A stretch of 64,000 nucleotides of DNA from Streptomyces griseocarneus (GCA_003674045.1 PENC01000001.1:372001-436000), one strand, 5' to 3'. Shown: positions 50,949 through 60,050, counted from the stretch's first letter. Notes: generated from the letters alone by a model not told the origin. Translations and numbers: made by a program.

Positions 50949-52709
50949 ATGACCGAGCCCTGGGAGCAGCGCTTCCGCATGCCCCGCTACACCCTGCCCG
51001 CCTGGGCCAAGAGCGCGCCGCACCGCTGCGCGTTCGTCAGCGACCTGTCCGGCATCGCCCAGGTCCACTGCTGGGACCGCACGGCGAACACCGTCCGCCA
51101 GGTCACCCACCGCCCCTCGGGCACCCAGCAGTGCGCCATCGAGGCGTCCGGGCGCGGCGTGTGGTGGTTCGACGACGGCGGCGGCGACGAGTACGGGCAG
51201 TGGATGCGGCAGCCCTTCGAGGGCGGCCCCGACACCCCCGCCGCGCCCGGCACCGGCCTGTACTGGCCGTCCGGCCTCGCCGTCGGCCTCGACGACCACG
51301 CCCTGCTCGGCTGCTCGACCGAGGACGGCGCGGCCGTCCACCTCGTCCTGCCCGGCGGTGTCACCCGGCTGCTCTACCGGCACGAGGAACCCGCCTACGC
51401 CGTCGACCTCTCCCGCGCGCTCGACCTCGCCGTCATCGCGCACAGCGAGCGCGGCGACCTGTGGGACCTGGGCGTCCGTGTCCTCGCCGCCGACGGCTCC
51501 ACCGTCGCCGATCTCGCCGCCGACGAGGGCGGCCTGGAGGCCGTGGGCTTCTCGCCGGTGCGCGGTGACGCGCGGCTGCTGCTCCAGCAGCAGCGCGACG
51601 ACCGCTGGGAACCCGTCCTCTTCGACCCGCGCACCGGCGAGCGCTCCGAGCTCGGGCTCGGGCTGCCCGGCGACGTGAGCGTCGAGTGGTTCCAGGACGC
51701 CCGCTCGCTGCTCGTGGTGCACGACCACGAGGCCCGCTCCACCGCCTACCGCTACGACCTGCGGGACGGCGGACTCACCCGCTTGGACATCCCGCGGGGC
51801 ACCGTCGAGCACGCCCGCACCCGCCCGGACGGCGACGTGTGGATGCTGTGGTCGAGCTCCGCCCGGCCGCCCGCCTTCCGCGGCCTGCTCGACGACCCCA
51901 AGTTCCCCGCGCCGCACCAGGTGCCGCCGCTCACCTCCGAGGTCCGCGACCTGTGGGTCGACGGGCCCGGCGGGCGTATCCACGCCCTGCTCGGCCTCCC
52001 CGGCGGCGACGGCCCGCACCCCACCGTGTTCCTGCTGCACGGCGGGCCCGACGAGGCCGACCAGGACGCCTTCGACCCGACCGTCGCCGCCTGGGCCGAC
52101 CACGGCTTCGCCGTCGTCCGCGTCAACTACCGCGGCTCCACCGGCTACGGCCAGGCCTGGACCGAGGCCCTGCGGGCCCGGGTCGGGCTGACCGAGCTGG
52201 AGGACGTCTCCGCCGTACGGCAGTGGACCGTCGACCACGGCATCGCCGACCCGCGGCGCCTGGTGCTCGCGGGCTGGTCGTGGGGCGGCTATCTGACGCT
52301 GCTGGCCCTCGGGACGCGGCCCGGCGACTGGGCGGTGGGGCTCGCCGGGGCGCCCGTCGCCGACTGCGCCGACGCCCACCGGCAGGCCATGGAGGAGATC
52401 AAGGCGCTGGACCGCAGCCTCTTCGGCGGCTCGCCCGACGAGGTGCCCGAGCGCTACCGCGAGGCCTCGCCCGTCACCTATGTCGACGCCGTCCGCGCCC
52501 CGGTCCTCATCTGCGCCGGGACCAACGACGCCCGCTGCCCCCTCGACCAGGCCCGCGCCTACGCCGAGCGGCTCGCCGAGCGAGGGGTGCCCCATCAGTT
52601 CCACGCCTACGACGCCGGGCACAGCGTGACCGACGTGAACGAACGCGTCGCCCTCTTCCGGCGCCAACTCGACTTCGTACGCGCGCATCTGACGGAGCCT
52701 CCCTTCTGA
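50949..52709 (+). CDS. S9 family (prolyl-oligopeptidase-like) serine peptidase
   Basis: A 586-residue soluble peptidase. The N-terminal ~330 residues form a beta-propeller (FVSDLSGIAQVHCWD, VRGDARLLLQQQRDDRWEPV), and the C-terminal alpha/beta-hydrolase domain carries the oxyanion region FLLHGGPDEADQ, nucleophile S444 in GWSWGGY, D527 in CAGTNDARCP and H558 in YDAGHSV. The propeller restricts these enzymes to short peptides, usually under about 30 residues, which fits the 19-residue peptides encoded upstream on the same strand. No signal peptide, so it acts in the cytoplasm. GGAGAAGCACAGCG stands before the ATG. Whether it processes the peptides is inference from position and size. Confidence 0.9.
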   Translation: MTEPWEQRFRMPRYTLPAWAKSAPHRCAFVSDLSGIAQVHCWDRTANTVRQVTHRPSGTQQCAIEASGRGVWWFDDGGGDEYGQWMRQPFEGGPDTPAAPGTGLYWPSGLAVGLDDHALLGCSTEDGAAVHLVLPGGVTRLLYRHEEPAYAVDLSRALDLAVIAHSERGDLWDLGVRVLAADGSTVADLAADEGGLEAVGFSPVRGDARLLLQQQRDDRWEPVLFDPRTGERSELGLGLPGDVSVEWFQDARSLLVVHDHEARSTAYRYDLRDGGLTRLDIPRGTVEHARTRPDGDVWMLWSSSARPPAFRGLLDDPKFPAPHQVPPLTSEVRDLWVDGPGGRIHALLGLPGGDGPHPTVFLLHGGPDEADQDAFDPTVAAWADHGFAVVRVNYRGSTGYGQAWTEALRARVGLTELEDVSAVRQWTVDHGIADPRRLVLAGWSWGGYLTLLALGTRPGDWAVGLAGAPVADCADAHRQAMEEIKALDRSLFGGSPDEVPERYREASPVTYVDAVRAPVLICAGTNDARCPLDQARAYAERLAERGVPHQFHAYDAGHSVTDVNERVALFRRQLDFVRAHLTEPPF

Positions 52710-52833
52710 TCCCGGTACGGGGGCTGGCCGTGGGCCGCGGGCCCTGGGCCGGTCTCCGGCGGCGGGGGTCCACCGAAGACCGGGCCGGGGCCCGCGGCCC
52801 TTCCCGGCCGGACGACCGAGAAAGGATGTCGCT

Positions 52834-52986
52834 GTGCTGATCGATACCGGCCTCTGCCCGAGGGACGGCACCGTGCTGTGTCCGCCCCGGCACGGGCGGC
52901 GGGCGCTGACCCTCCGCCGGCAGGCGGGCTGTTCGGGTTATTCGAGCGCCCCGTCCACCCTGGCCAGGTGGGAGCGGAACGTATAG
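52834..52986 (+). CDS. Possible 50-residue cysteine-containing ORF
   Basis: The GTG at 52834 follows AAAGGA at 8 nt and reads MLIDTGLCPRDGTVLCPPRH, then a basic stretch and a third cysteine (RRQAGCSGY). Its 3' end overlaps the end of the rraA-like gene antisense by 49 nt. It is the only candidate gene in the gap after the S9 peptidase. No family is recognised. Confidence 0.3.
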   Translation: MLIDTGLCPRDGTVLCPPRHGRRALTLRRQAGCSGYSSAPSTLARWERNV

Positions 52987-53621
52987 CCCGGGTCCGTACG
53001 GCGCCGGGCGAGGAAGCTCTCCCACTGGAGCTGCTCCCGCAGGCCCACGCCGCCCAGGGCCATGTCGGCCTGGACCCGCTCGGTGCGGACGATCTTCTCG
53101 GCGACCGTGAACACGTCCTCGTACGCGGCCGCGGGGATCACCAGCACGCCGTCCGCGTCGGCCACCACCATGTCGCCGTCCGTGCCCGCGAAGGGGACGG
53201 CGTCCGCGCCGAAACCCTCCGGGTGCGGGCGGGGCGAGGCCGGGCAGGGCCCGAGGCTGAACACCGGCAGCCCGATGTCGGCCAGTTCGTCGGTGTCGCG
53301 GTGGCAGCCCCACAGCACGAGACCGGCGGCACCCGCGAGCCGGGCCTCGATCGCCACGAGGTCGCCCACGCACGCCTCGTCCGTACGGGCGCCGTTGTCG
53401 ATCAGCAGCACCTCGCCCGGCACCGTGCGGTCGAGGCCCTCGAAGATCGAGACCACGCTGTCGGTGTGGGCGATGCGGCGCAGCGGCCCGTGGCAGCGCA
53501 TGCCGGGGACGGCGGGGGAGAGGGGCAGGGGCGGGAGCCGGAGGGGGACGTCGAGGCGGGCCGCCGCGTCCCACAGGGCGGCGGTGGGCCACGCCTGCTG
53601 TCCGCCGGGGCTGGTGACCAT
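52938..53621 (-). CDS. RraA-family protein (HMG/CHA aldolase-like)
   Basis: A 227-residue protein of the RraA superfamily, which includes 4-hydroxy-4-methyl-2-oxoglutarate aldolases, oxaloacetate decarboxylases and RNase E regulators. The fold is shown by VPGEVLLIDNGARTDEACVG, LGDLVAIEARLAGAAGLVLW (as VGDLVAIEARLAG...), GCHRDTDELADIGLPVFSLG and GDMVVADADGVLVIPAAAYE. The usual G-x-x-D/R-D substrate motif appears as CHRDTDEL. GGAG precedes the ATG at 53621. It is third in an operon after azlC and azlD; a role in metabolising a 2-oxo acid linked to amino acid turnover is plausible but unproven. Confidence 0.85.
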   Translation of the reverse strand: MVTSPGGQQAWPTAALWDAAARLDVPLRLPPLPLSPAVPGMRCHGPLRRIAHTDSVVSIFEGLDRTVPGEVLLIDNGARTDEACVGDLVAIEARLAGAAGLVLWGCHRDTDELADIGLPVFSLGPCPASPRPHPEGFGADAVPFAGTDGDMVVADADGVLVIPAAAYEDVFTVAEKIVRTERVQADMALGGVGLREQLQWESFLARRRTDPGYTFRSHLARVDGALE

Positions 53622-53652
53622 GGGATTCTCCGTGGGGATCGGGTGCGGGGGG

Positions 53653-53964
53653 TCAGCCGACGACGAGCCGGGTCAGGGCCGTGGCAGCGGCCCCGAGGAC
53701 GACGACGAGCAGGGTCGGCCACTTCCGCCAGATGCCGAAGGCGCCCACCAGGAGGCCGGCCACCCGGGCGTCGAGCGTCAACGCCTTGCCGTCGCCGAAC
53801 ATCTGAGTGGCTATCAGGGCGGCCAGCAGGGTGGGGGCCATCAGCGTCACCACCCGCTGCATGGCGTCCGGGAGCTCCTCGCCTCCCAGCAGCACCGGGC
53901 CCGTGGCCTTCAGCGTCATGGAGACGGCGCCGACCAGCAGCACCGCGAGCCACAGTCCGCTCAT
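53653..53964 (-). CDS. azlD: AzlD-family branched-chain amino acid exporter subunit
   Basis: A 103-residue protein with three to four membrane helices: LWLAVLLVGAVSMTLKATGP, VVTLMAPTLLAALIATQMFG and PTLLVVVLGAAATALTRLVV. AzlD is the small partner of AzlC in LIV-E type branched-chain amino acid export. Its ATG overlaps the azlC stop by 4 nt. Confidence 0.9.
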   Translation of the reverse strand: MSGLWLAVLLVGAVSMTLKATGPVLLGGEELPDAMQRVVTLMAPTLLAALIATQMFGDGKALTLDARVAGLLVGAFGIWRKWPTLLVVVLGAAATALTRLVVG

Positions 53965-54686
53965 TTCTTCAACCCCAGGAGACAGGCGGCCGTCGCCGCG
54001 ATCAACGGGACGCCGGGCGAGGCGAACGGCACCAGCGTCAGGGCGATCGCCACGCCCAGGACCGACGCCACCAGCGCCTTGCGGCTGGTGATCTGACCCT
54101 TGAGCAGGGCCATGAAGAGCACGGGGGAGACCACGTCGAGACCGAAGCGCTCGGGATCGCCCAGATAGCGCGCGCCCAGCACGCCGACGGCGGTGCCGCC
54201 GACCCACGCGGCGTACACCAGGACGCCCGCGCCGAGCAGCCGGCCCCGGGAGTAGCGGCCGCCTCCGACATGGCCCACGGCCCACGACTCGTCGACCACC
54301 AGCTGGGCCGACAGGAAGCGCTTGAGCACACCGCCCGTCATGGCCGGGGCCACGCTGATGCCGATCGGCAGATAGCGGGAGTTGAGCAGGACGGCCGCCA
54401 CGATCGCCGCGGCCACGCCGCCGCCGGTGCCCAGCACCGAGGCGGCCGCGAACTGCGCGGAGCCCGCGAAGGTCGTCAGCGACATCACCAGCGGCGCCAG
54501 CACCCCCATGCCCGCGGCACGGGCGACCACGCCGAACGACACGGCGAAGCCGAAGACCGCGATCGCGAGCGGCACGGCCGCCCGCAGCCCCTGCACCGCT
54601 TCCTCCCGGAAGGTGGTGGAGGGAGAATGTGTTTCCGCAGCGGAAACGGGGGTGGCAGTGGTGGGTAACTCTTGTTGTGAATCCAT
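53961..54686 (-). CDS. azlC: AzlC-family branched-chain amino acid permease
   Basis: A 241-residue large subunit of the AzlCD exporter with about seven helices. Family motifs are AVPLAIAVFGFAVSFGVVAR, LTTFAGSAQFAAASVLGTGG and LLNSRYLPIGISVAPAM, followed by VDESWAVGHVGG, where the conserved DE-x-W stands. GAGGG precedes the ATG. It is divergent from a CGNR regulator, and is first in the azlC-azlD-rraA operon. The exported substrate may be a branched-chain or similar amino acid. Confidence 0.92.
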   Translation of the reverse strand: MDSQQELPTTATPVSAAETHSPSTTFREEAVQGLRAAVPLAIAVFGFAVSFGVVARAAGMGVLAPLVMSLTTFAGSAQFAAASVLGTGGGVAAAIVAAVLLNSRYLPIGISVAPAMTGGVLKRFLSAQLVVDESWAVGHVGGGRYSRGRLLGAGVLVYAAWVGGTAVGVLGARYLGDPERFGLDVVSPVLFMALLKGQITSRKALVASVLGVAIALTLVPFASPGVPLIAATAACLLGLKK

Positions 54687-54774
54687 CGAGCCCTCTGTTC
54701 ACAAGCGGGCAACAGGTGCGGCGCCGTGGAACCGCGAGTGCGGTGCCGCCGACAGACAGCCATAGTACGGAGTC

Positions 54775-55344
54775 ATGGTGCGGTTTACTAGTTACTCAGA
54801 GGCTTCGGTGACGCTGGCTGAAGACCTGGTCAACACGTACAACATTGTGCGGAACATAGAGAAGATGCCGGAAGTTGACGGCTTGTCCGCCCTCTTCGAG
54901 CGCCACGGCATGCCCCTCGACGCCCCGCTGACCGAGACCGACCTCGCCGCGGCCCACCGGCTGCGCCCGGTGTTCCGCGAGGTCTTCGCCGCCCCCGACG
55001 AGGGTGCCGCCGTCACCCTGCTCAACCGCATCCTCGCCGAGCACCACGCCGTCCCCCACTACACCGACCACGACGGCGCCTGGCACCTCCACGTCGCGGC
55101 CCCCGACGCCGCCCCCGTCGACCGCTACGCCGCCGACGCCGCCATGGCCCTGCTCACCGTCGTCACCACCGCCGGCACCGACCGCCTCCACGTCTGCGTC
55201 GGCAACCGCTGCGCCGAGGTCTTCGTCGACGTCTCCCGCAACCAGTCGCGCCGCTACTGCTCCCCCCTCATCTGCGGCAACCGCGCCTCGGCCGCGGCCC
55301 ACCGCGCCCGCAGGAAGAAGGCGGCGGCGGTCCCGGGGAGCTGA
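54775..55344 (+). CDS. ABATE/CGNR zinc-finger regulator
   Basis: A 189-residue putative transcription factor. The N-terminal ABATE domain (about 5-120: LAEDLVNTYNIV, PLTETDLAAAHRLRPVFREV, LLNRILAEH) is a presumed stress- or ligand-sensing module. The C-terminal CGNR zinc finger has CVGNRCAEVFVDVSRNQSRR and YCSPLICGNRASAAAHRAR, with the CGNR signature and four cysteines. ATG at 54775 has CGGAG upstream. It is divergent from azlC across an 88-bp gap, so it probably controls the azlCD-rraA operon. The C-terminal coding end is part of a terminator hairpin. Confidence 0.92.
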   Translation: MVRFTSYSEASVTLAEDLVNTYNIVRNIEKMPEVDGLSALFERHGMPLDAPLTETDLAAAHRLRPVFREVFAAPDEGAAVTLLNRILAEHHAVPHYTDHDGAWHLHVAAPDAAPVDRYAADAAMALLTVVTTAGTDRLHVCVGNRCAEVFVDVSRNQSRRYCSPLICGNRASAAAHRARRKKAAAVPGS

Positions 55345-55365
55345 GACCCCGGGACCGCCGCCGCC
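55320..55365. terminator. Strong bidirectional terminator including the CGNR stop codon
   Basis: GGCGGCGGCGGTCCCGGGG (55320-55338) pairs perfectly with CCCCGGGACCGCCGCCGCC (55347-55365): 19 bp with an 8-nt loop that holds the stop codon, between convergent genes. Confidence 0.88.
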
Positions 55366-55384
55366 CTTGTCCGCTGATGAACCG

Positions 55385-56725
55385 TCAGTCCCCCACGTCG
55401 CGGCTGCGCAGGTCCTCCAGGGTCTCCCTGCGGACCAGGAGGCGGGTGCGGCCCTCGGTGACGGCTATGACGGGCGGGCGGCCGACGAGGTTGTAGGACG
55501 AGGACATCGAGAGGTGGTACGCGCCCGCGGCCGGGACGGCGAGGATGTCGCCGGGGCGGACGTCGGCGGGGAGGTGGACGTCCTCGGCGAGGATGTCGCC
55601 CGCCTCGCAGTGGCGGCCCACCACGGTCGTGGTGCGGTCGGCCGCGCGGGACTGGCGGCCGACGAGGCGGACCGTGTAGCGCACGCCGTAGAGCGCGGGG
55701 CGCGGGTTGTCGCTCATGCCGCCGTCGACGGCGACGAAGGTGCGGCCGCCCGTCGACTTCACCGCGATCACGCGGTAGAGGGCCACGCCCGCCGGGCCCG
55801 CTATCCAGCGGCCCGGCTCCACGGTCAGCCTGGGCACGGGCAGGCCGAACCGCTCGCAGTGCAGGTCGAGTTCGGCGGTGACCCGGGTCGCGTAGGTCTG
55901 CGGGTCCAGCACGGGGTCGCCGTCGCGGTAGGCGATCGCGAAGCCGCCGCCCAGGTCGAGCTCGGGCAGGGTCACCCCGTGCCGGTCGCGGAGCGCGGCC
56001 AGCAGGGGGACGAGGCGGCGCACCGCGGTCACGTACGGGCCGAGGCCCGCGATCTGCGAGCCGAGATGGCAGTGCAGGCCGACGAGTTCGAGCCGGGGCT
56101 GCCCGAGGATCCGCTCGACCGCGTCCTCCGCCTCCCCGGTCGCGACGGGCAGCCCGAACTTCTGGCCCTCCACGCCCGTGCGGACGGCCGCGTGCGCACC
56201 GGCCGCCACGCCCGGCACGACCCGCACCAGCACCTTCTGCCGGGCACCCGGCGGCATCAGCGCGGCGAGGGAGGCGATCTCGCCGACACTGTCGATGACG
56301 ATCCTGCCGACGCCGAGGCGCAGCGCGGTCCGCAGGTCGGCCGGGCTCTTGGCGTTGCCGTGCAGCACGATCCGCTCGGCGGGGAAGCCGGTGAGCGCGG
56401 CGAGCTCCAGCTCGCCCGCGGAACAGACGTCCAGGCTCAGCCCCTCCTCCTCGATCCAGCGGATCATGGCACGGGAGAGGAAGGCCTTGCCCGCGTACGC
56501 GACGTCGGCGCCGGGCAGCGCGGCCCGCCAGGCGCGGGCACGGGCGCGCACCTCGCCCTCGTCGACGACGTACGACGGGGTGCCGAAGCGGTCGGCGAGC
56601 TCGGCGAGCGGTACGCCGCCGACGGCCAGATCACCGGAGTGCAGGGGGCGGGTGGAGGCGGGCCAGACGCCCGTCGGCGCGGGGCGGGGCGCGGAGGGCG
56701 GGGGCGAGAGAGGCGCGAGTGACAC
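55385..56725 (-). CDS. Diaminopimelate decarboxylase-type PLP enzyme (LysA-like)
   Basis: A 446-residue fold-type III PLP decarboxylase. The PLP lysine is K80 in VAYAGKAFLS; other signatures are LDVCSAGELELA, HGNAKSPADL, LHCHLGSQI, LDLGGGFAIAY, VEPGRWIAGPAG, VDGGMSDNPRPALYG and VGRHCEAGDIL, which supplies the active-site cysteine from the second subunit. This matches DapDC better than ornithine/arginine decarboxylases. GTG at 56725 has AAGGAAG upstream. Streptomyces already carry a housekeeping lysA near thrA/hom, so this one, paired with an SAV_915 protein and no other lysine gene, may be a second copy with a specialised substrate; that is inference. Confidence 0.9.
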   Translation of the reverse strand: MSLAPLSPPPSAPRPAPTGVWPASTRPLHSGDLAVGGVPLAELADRFGTPSYVVDEGEVRARARAWRAALPGADVAYAGKAFLSRAMIRWIEEEGLSLDVCSAGELELAALTGFPAERIVLHGNAKSPADLRTALRLGVGRIVIDSVGEIASLAALMPPGARQKVLVRVVPGVAAGAHAAVRTGVEGQKFGLPVATGEAEDAVERILGQPRLELVGLHCHLGSQIAGLGPYVTAVRRLVPLLAALRDRHGVTLPELDLGGGFAIAYRDGDPVLDPQTYATRVTAELDLHCERFGLPVPRLTVEPGRWIAGPAGVALYRVIAVKSTGGRTFVAVDGGMSDNPRPALYGVRYTVRLVGRQSRAADRTTTVVGRHCEAGDILAEDVHLPADVRPGDILAVPAAGAYHLSMSSSYNLVGRPPVIAVTEGRTRLLVRRETLEDLRSRDVGD

Positions 56726-56746
56726 GGGGGTCTTCCTTCGGCGGGG

Positions 56747-57139
56747 TCAGGCCGGGAGCGGGGGGAGCGGCGCGTCCATGCCGTGCACCGGCGGCGCCGT
56801 CAGCTGGGGGTCGACCGAGACCAGCTCGACCCCGAGGGGCGCCGCCAGGGCCCGAACGGCGGGCAGCGCGAGCCTGATGGACGCCTGACCGGCGCCCAGA
56901 ACGTCGGAAAGCCGCCGCTCAGTGGTGAAAGCGACGGCCGTACGGTCGCCGAGCGGCGACCGGAACACCCGCAGGGCGAAGCCGTCGGGGCAACGCCGCA
57001 CGGGGACGTACAGGGGCAGGGTCCGGTCGCCGGCCTGCCCGGTGGGATGGGAGGGTTCGGAGGGCTCTCCGTCGTCCGCCTGCGGGTGGGTGACGGCGGC
57101 GACGGCCGCCGCCTCGGCGGGGGTACGGCTCAGGTGCAT
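56747..57139 (-). CDS. SAV_915 family protein
   Basis: A 130-residue actinomycete-specific protein. Residues 40-115 carry the family pattern: LPLYVPVRRCPDGFALRVFR, TAVAFTTERRLSDVLGAGQA, SIRLALPAVRALAAPLGVEL and a VDPQL end. Members are scattered in Streptomyces next to metabolic genes and have no known function; the fold resembles type III secretion chaperone/SseB-like proteins. It lies 21 nt upstream of the decarboxylase gene on the same strand, so they are co-transcribed. The 231-bp gap 57140-57370 shows no gene. Confidence 0.8.
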   Translation of the reverse strand: MHLSRTPAEAAAVAAVTHPQADDGEPSEPSHPTGQAGDRTLPLYVPVRRCPDGFALRVFRSPLGDRTAVAFTTERRLSDVLGAGQASIRLALPAVRALAAPLGVELVSVDPQLTAPPVHGMDAPLPPLPA

Positions 57140-57370
57140 GACGATCCTCGGAAAGATGTCGGTGCGACGGGGTGGGACCGCGTCGCGGCACGCTCACGCT
57201 ATGCCCCCGGACCGCGCGGACGAGCCGCTCATTGACAGCCTGTTGACCCTCCGTGCCACTCCTTTGACGACCTGTTGACATGCGTCGGAACACCGCGTGA
57301 CGCCTCGTGGCGGCAGGGGGTGGCATCCCGTGACAGCGCGGGGGAGCGATGACCGCGGCCTGCCCGTCCG

Positions 57371-58204
57371 TTACGGCAGCACCCCTGCCCGGCGTGCCGC
57401 CACCACGGCCTCCAGCCGGGTATGGACGCCCAGCTTCCGCATGCTCGACCGCAGATAGCTCTTCACCGTCTCCGGGCGCAGGCCCAGCCGCTCCCCGGCG
57501 ACCGTGTTCGTCGCCCCGGACGCCACGCACGCGAGCACGTCCACCTCGCGCGGCGACAGCTCGACGGCGGTCGTGGCGTGCGGGTCCGTGGCGGACGCCC
57601 GCGCCAGACGGCCGCACGCGCCGAGCAGTTCCCGGCGCAGGGCCGGGTCCGGCACGCGCTGCGCGAGTGCCCGCAGCTCCCCGTGCGCCTCGCGGACCTC
57701 CTCCCACATGGCCGGGTCCGCGGTGGTCGGCTGCTGGGCGACCGACAGCAGCCGGTGCACCTCGTCCCGTACGGCCAGCGTCTGCTCCAGCTCCCGCGCC
57801 GCGTCCATGGCGGCCGACAGCGGCCGGTCGCCGAACGCCAGCGGCCGCCGCAGCGCCCCGTAGAGCACCCCGCGCACCCGCCCCCGCACCACCACGGGCA
57901 CCGCCATCACCGACCGCAGGCCCTCCATGGCGACCGCGGCGTCGTACTCGTGGCTGATGACGTGCGAGCTGTGGTAGTCGGTGACCGCCAGCGGCCTGGT
58001 CAGCGCGGCCGCCTTGCCGCCCAGCCCGCTGCCCGTACGGATGGCCAGGCCGCGCAGCGCGGGCGTCGTCGTGCCCGTCATATCCGATATCCGGAACTGC
58101 CGGGGGCCGGTGAGCAGCCCCCCGAAGGCGACGGACAGCCCGGTGCTCCTGCGCATGCGCAGCAACGCCTCCCGCACCTCGGCCGACCCGTCCGCAACAC
58201 CCAT
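57371..58204 (-). CDS. GAF-LuxR transcriptional regulator
   Basis: A 277-residue regulator. An N-terminal GAF-like sensor (about 20-150: RISDMTGTTTPALRGLAIRT, GLGGKAAALTRPLAVTDYHS, LRSVMAVPVVVRGRVRGVLY) is followed by a helical linker and a C-terminal LuxR/GerE helix-turn-helix: LSPREVDVLACVASGATNTV, GERLGLRPETVKSYLRSSMR, KLGVHTRLEAVVAARR. ATG at 58204 is chosen because GGGGAGGCAGTG precedes it. It is divergent from two acyl-CoA synthetase genes; members of this type in Streptomyces control fatty- or aromatic-acid activation genes, so regulation of those neighbours is likely. Confidence 0.92.
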   Translation of the reverse strand: MGVADGSAEVREALLRMRRSTGLSVAFGGLLTGPRQFRISDMTGTTTPALRGLAIRTGSGLGGKAAALTRPLAVTDYHSSHVISHEYDAAVAMEGLRSVMAVPVVVRGRVRGVLYGALRRPLAFGDRPLSAAMDAARELEQTLAVRDEVHRLLSVAQQPTTADPAMWEEVREAHGELRALAQRVPDPALRRELLGACGRLARASATDPHATTAVELSPREVDVLACVASGATNTVAGERLGLRPETVKSYLRSSMRKLGVHTRLEAVVAARRAGVLP

Positions 58205-58349
58205 CACTGCCTCCCCAATGATCAGCCCAACCAGCACCCCCCGTTCCGGTGACGTGTGGCTACCCCCGTCCGGGGGTGGTGAGACTCAGGTCACCGTCGC
58301 ACGATGCTAACCAGCGGGCCGGAGCCGCGCCCCGCGTTCTGGAGGACAC

Positions 58350-60050
58350 ATGACGACCGACCACCTGGCGGACACCGCGGAGCGGACCGGCCCCGCGGCG
58401 GAGTTCCGGGCCGCGCGGGACTTCCTGCTCGCGCACCGCACGGACTACGCCGCCGCGTACGCCGGTTTCCGCTGGCCGCGCCCCGCGGAGTTCAACTGGG
58501 CCCTCGACTGGTTCGACACCATCGCCGAGGGCAACGACCGCACCGCCCTGTGGATCGTCGAGGAGGACGGCGGCGAGACGCGGCTGTCGTTCGACGCCCT
58601 GCGCCGCCGCTCCGGCCGGGTCGCCAACTGGCTCCGGGCCCAGGGCGTACGGGCCGGGGACCGCGTCGTCGTCATGCTCGGCAACCAGAGCGAGCTGTGG
58701 GAGACCGCGCTCGCCGCGATGAAGCTGCGCGCCGTCGTCATCCCCGCCACCCCGCTGCTGGGCCCCGCCGACCTCGCCGACCGCATCGCCCGCGGCCGGG
58801 CCGCCCACGTGGTCGTGCGGGCGGAGGACACCGGCAAGTTCACCGACGTGCCCGGCGACTACACCCGTATCGCGGTCGGCGGCGCGCCCGCCGGGTGGCT
58901 CGCCTACGAGGACGCCACGGACGCGCCCGAGGAGTTCACCCCCGACGGGCCCACCCGCGCCGACGACACACTCCTCCTCTACTTCACCTCGGGCACCACC
59001 AGCCGCCCCAAGCTCGTCGAGCACAGCCACATCTCGTACCCCATCGGTCATCTGACGACCATGTACTGGATCGGGCTGCGCCCCGGCGACGTGCATCTCA
59101 ACATCTCCTCGCCCGGCTGGGCCAAGCACGCCTGGTCCAACCTCTTCGCGCCCTGGAACGCCGAGGCCACCGTCTTCGTCGTCAACTACACCCGCTTCGA
59201 CGCGGCCCGGCTGATGGCGGAGATGGAGCGCTGCGGCGTCACCAGCTTCTGCGCCCCGCCCACCGTGTGGCGCATGCTCATTCAGGCCGACCTCGGCCTG
59301 CTGCGCAACCCCCCGCGCGAGGCGGTCGCCGCGGGCGAGCCGCTCAACCCCGAGGTCATCGAGCGGGTGCGCCGGGCGTGGGGCCTCACCGTCCGGGACG
59401 GCTTCGGGCAGACGGAGACCTCCGTGCAGATCGCCAACCCGCCCGGCCAGGCGCTGAAGACCGGCTCCATGGGCCGCCCCAGCCCCGGCTTCACGGTCGT
59501 CCTGCTCGACCCCGTCACCGGCCTGCCCGCCGAGGAGGGCGAGATCGCCCTCGACCTGGGCGAGCGGCCCGTCGGCCTCATGACCGGCTACGCGGGCGAC
59601 AGCGAGCGCACCGCCGCGGTCATGAAGGACGGCTACTACCGCACGGGCGACATCGGCGCCCGTGACGCGGACGGATATCTGCGGTATGTCGGGCGAGCGG
59701 ACGACGTCTTCAAGGCCAGCGACTACAAGGTCTCGCCCTTCGAGCTGGAGAGCGCGCTGCTCGAACACGAGGCCGTCGTCGAGGCCGCCGTCGTGCCCGC
59801 CCCCGACCCGGTGCGCCTCGCCGTGCCCAAGGCGTACGTCGTCCTCGCCGAGGGCTGGGAGCCCGGCCCCGCCACCGCGGAGGCGATCTTCGCCCACTCC
59901 CGGGCCACGCTCGCCCCGTACCTGCGCATCCGGCGGCTGGAGTTCGCCGAGCTGCCCAAGACCGTGTCCGGCAAGATCCGCCGCGTCGAGCTGCGCGAGC
60001 GCACCGCGCGGGGCGGCGGCATCGAATACCGAGAGGAAGACCACCGGTGA
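58350..60050 (+). CDS. AMP-binding acyl-CoA synthetase (medium-chain/acetate-like)
   Basis: A 566-residue adenylate-forming enzyme of the ACS/MACS type. P-loop-like [18 protein letters not shown] (A3), YGXTE-type motif as [16 protein letters not shown] (A5), [20 protein letters not shown] (A7/A8), the hinge [20 protein letters not shown] and the catalytic lysine in [13 protein letters not shown] (A10) are all present. The N-terminal ~45 residues resemble benzoate/medium-chain ligases ([14 protein letters not shown]). GGAGGACAC precedes the ATG. Its stop overlaps the start of the next synthetase (GTGA), so both are made together. The acyl substrate cannot be told. Confidence 0.93.
   Translation: MTTDHLADTAERTGPAAEFRAARDFLLAHRTDYAAAYAGFRWPRPAEFNWALDWFDTIAEGNDRTALWIVEEDGGETRLSFDALRRRSGRVANWLRAQGVRAGDRVVVMLGNQSELWETALAAMKLRAVVIPATPLLGPADLADRIARGRAAHVVVRAEDTGKFTDVPGDYTRIAVGGAPAGWLAYEDATDAPEEFTPDGPTRADDTLLLYFTSGTTSRPKLVEHSHISYPIGHLTTMYWIGLRPGDVHLNISSPGWAKHAWSNLFAPWNAEATVFVVNYTRFDAARLMAEMERCGVTSFCAPPTVWRMLIQADLGLLRNPPREAVAAGEPLNPEVIERVRRAWGLTVRDGFGQTETSVQIANPPGQALKTGSMGRPSPGFTVVLLDPVTGLPAEEGEIALDLGERPVGLMTGYAGDSERTAAVMKDGYYRTGDIGARDADGYLRYVGRADDVFKASDYKVSPFELESALLEHEAVVEAAVVPAPDPVRLAVPKAYVVLAEGWEPGPATAEAIFAHSRATLAPYLRIRRLEFAELPKTVSGKIRRVELRERTARGGGIEYREEDHR

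Noticed and set aside
48330..52871. Open frame of 1513 codons antisense through the peptide locus
   Set aside because: It crosses the small-ORF array and two protein families with good plus-strand motifs and has no recognisable domain.
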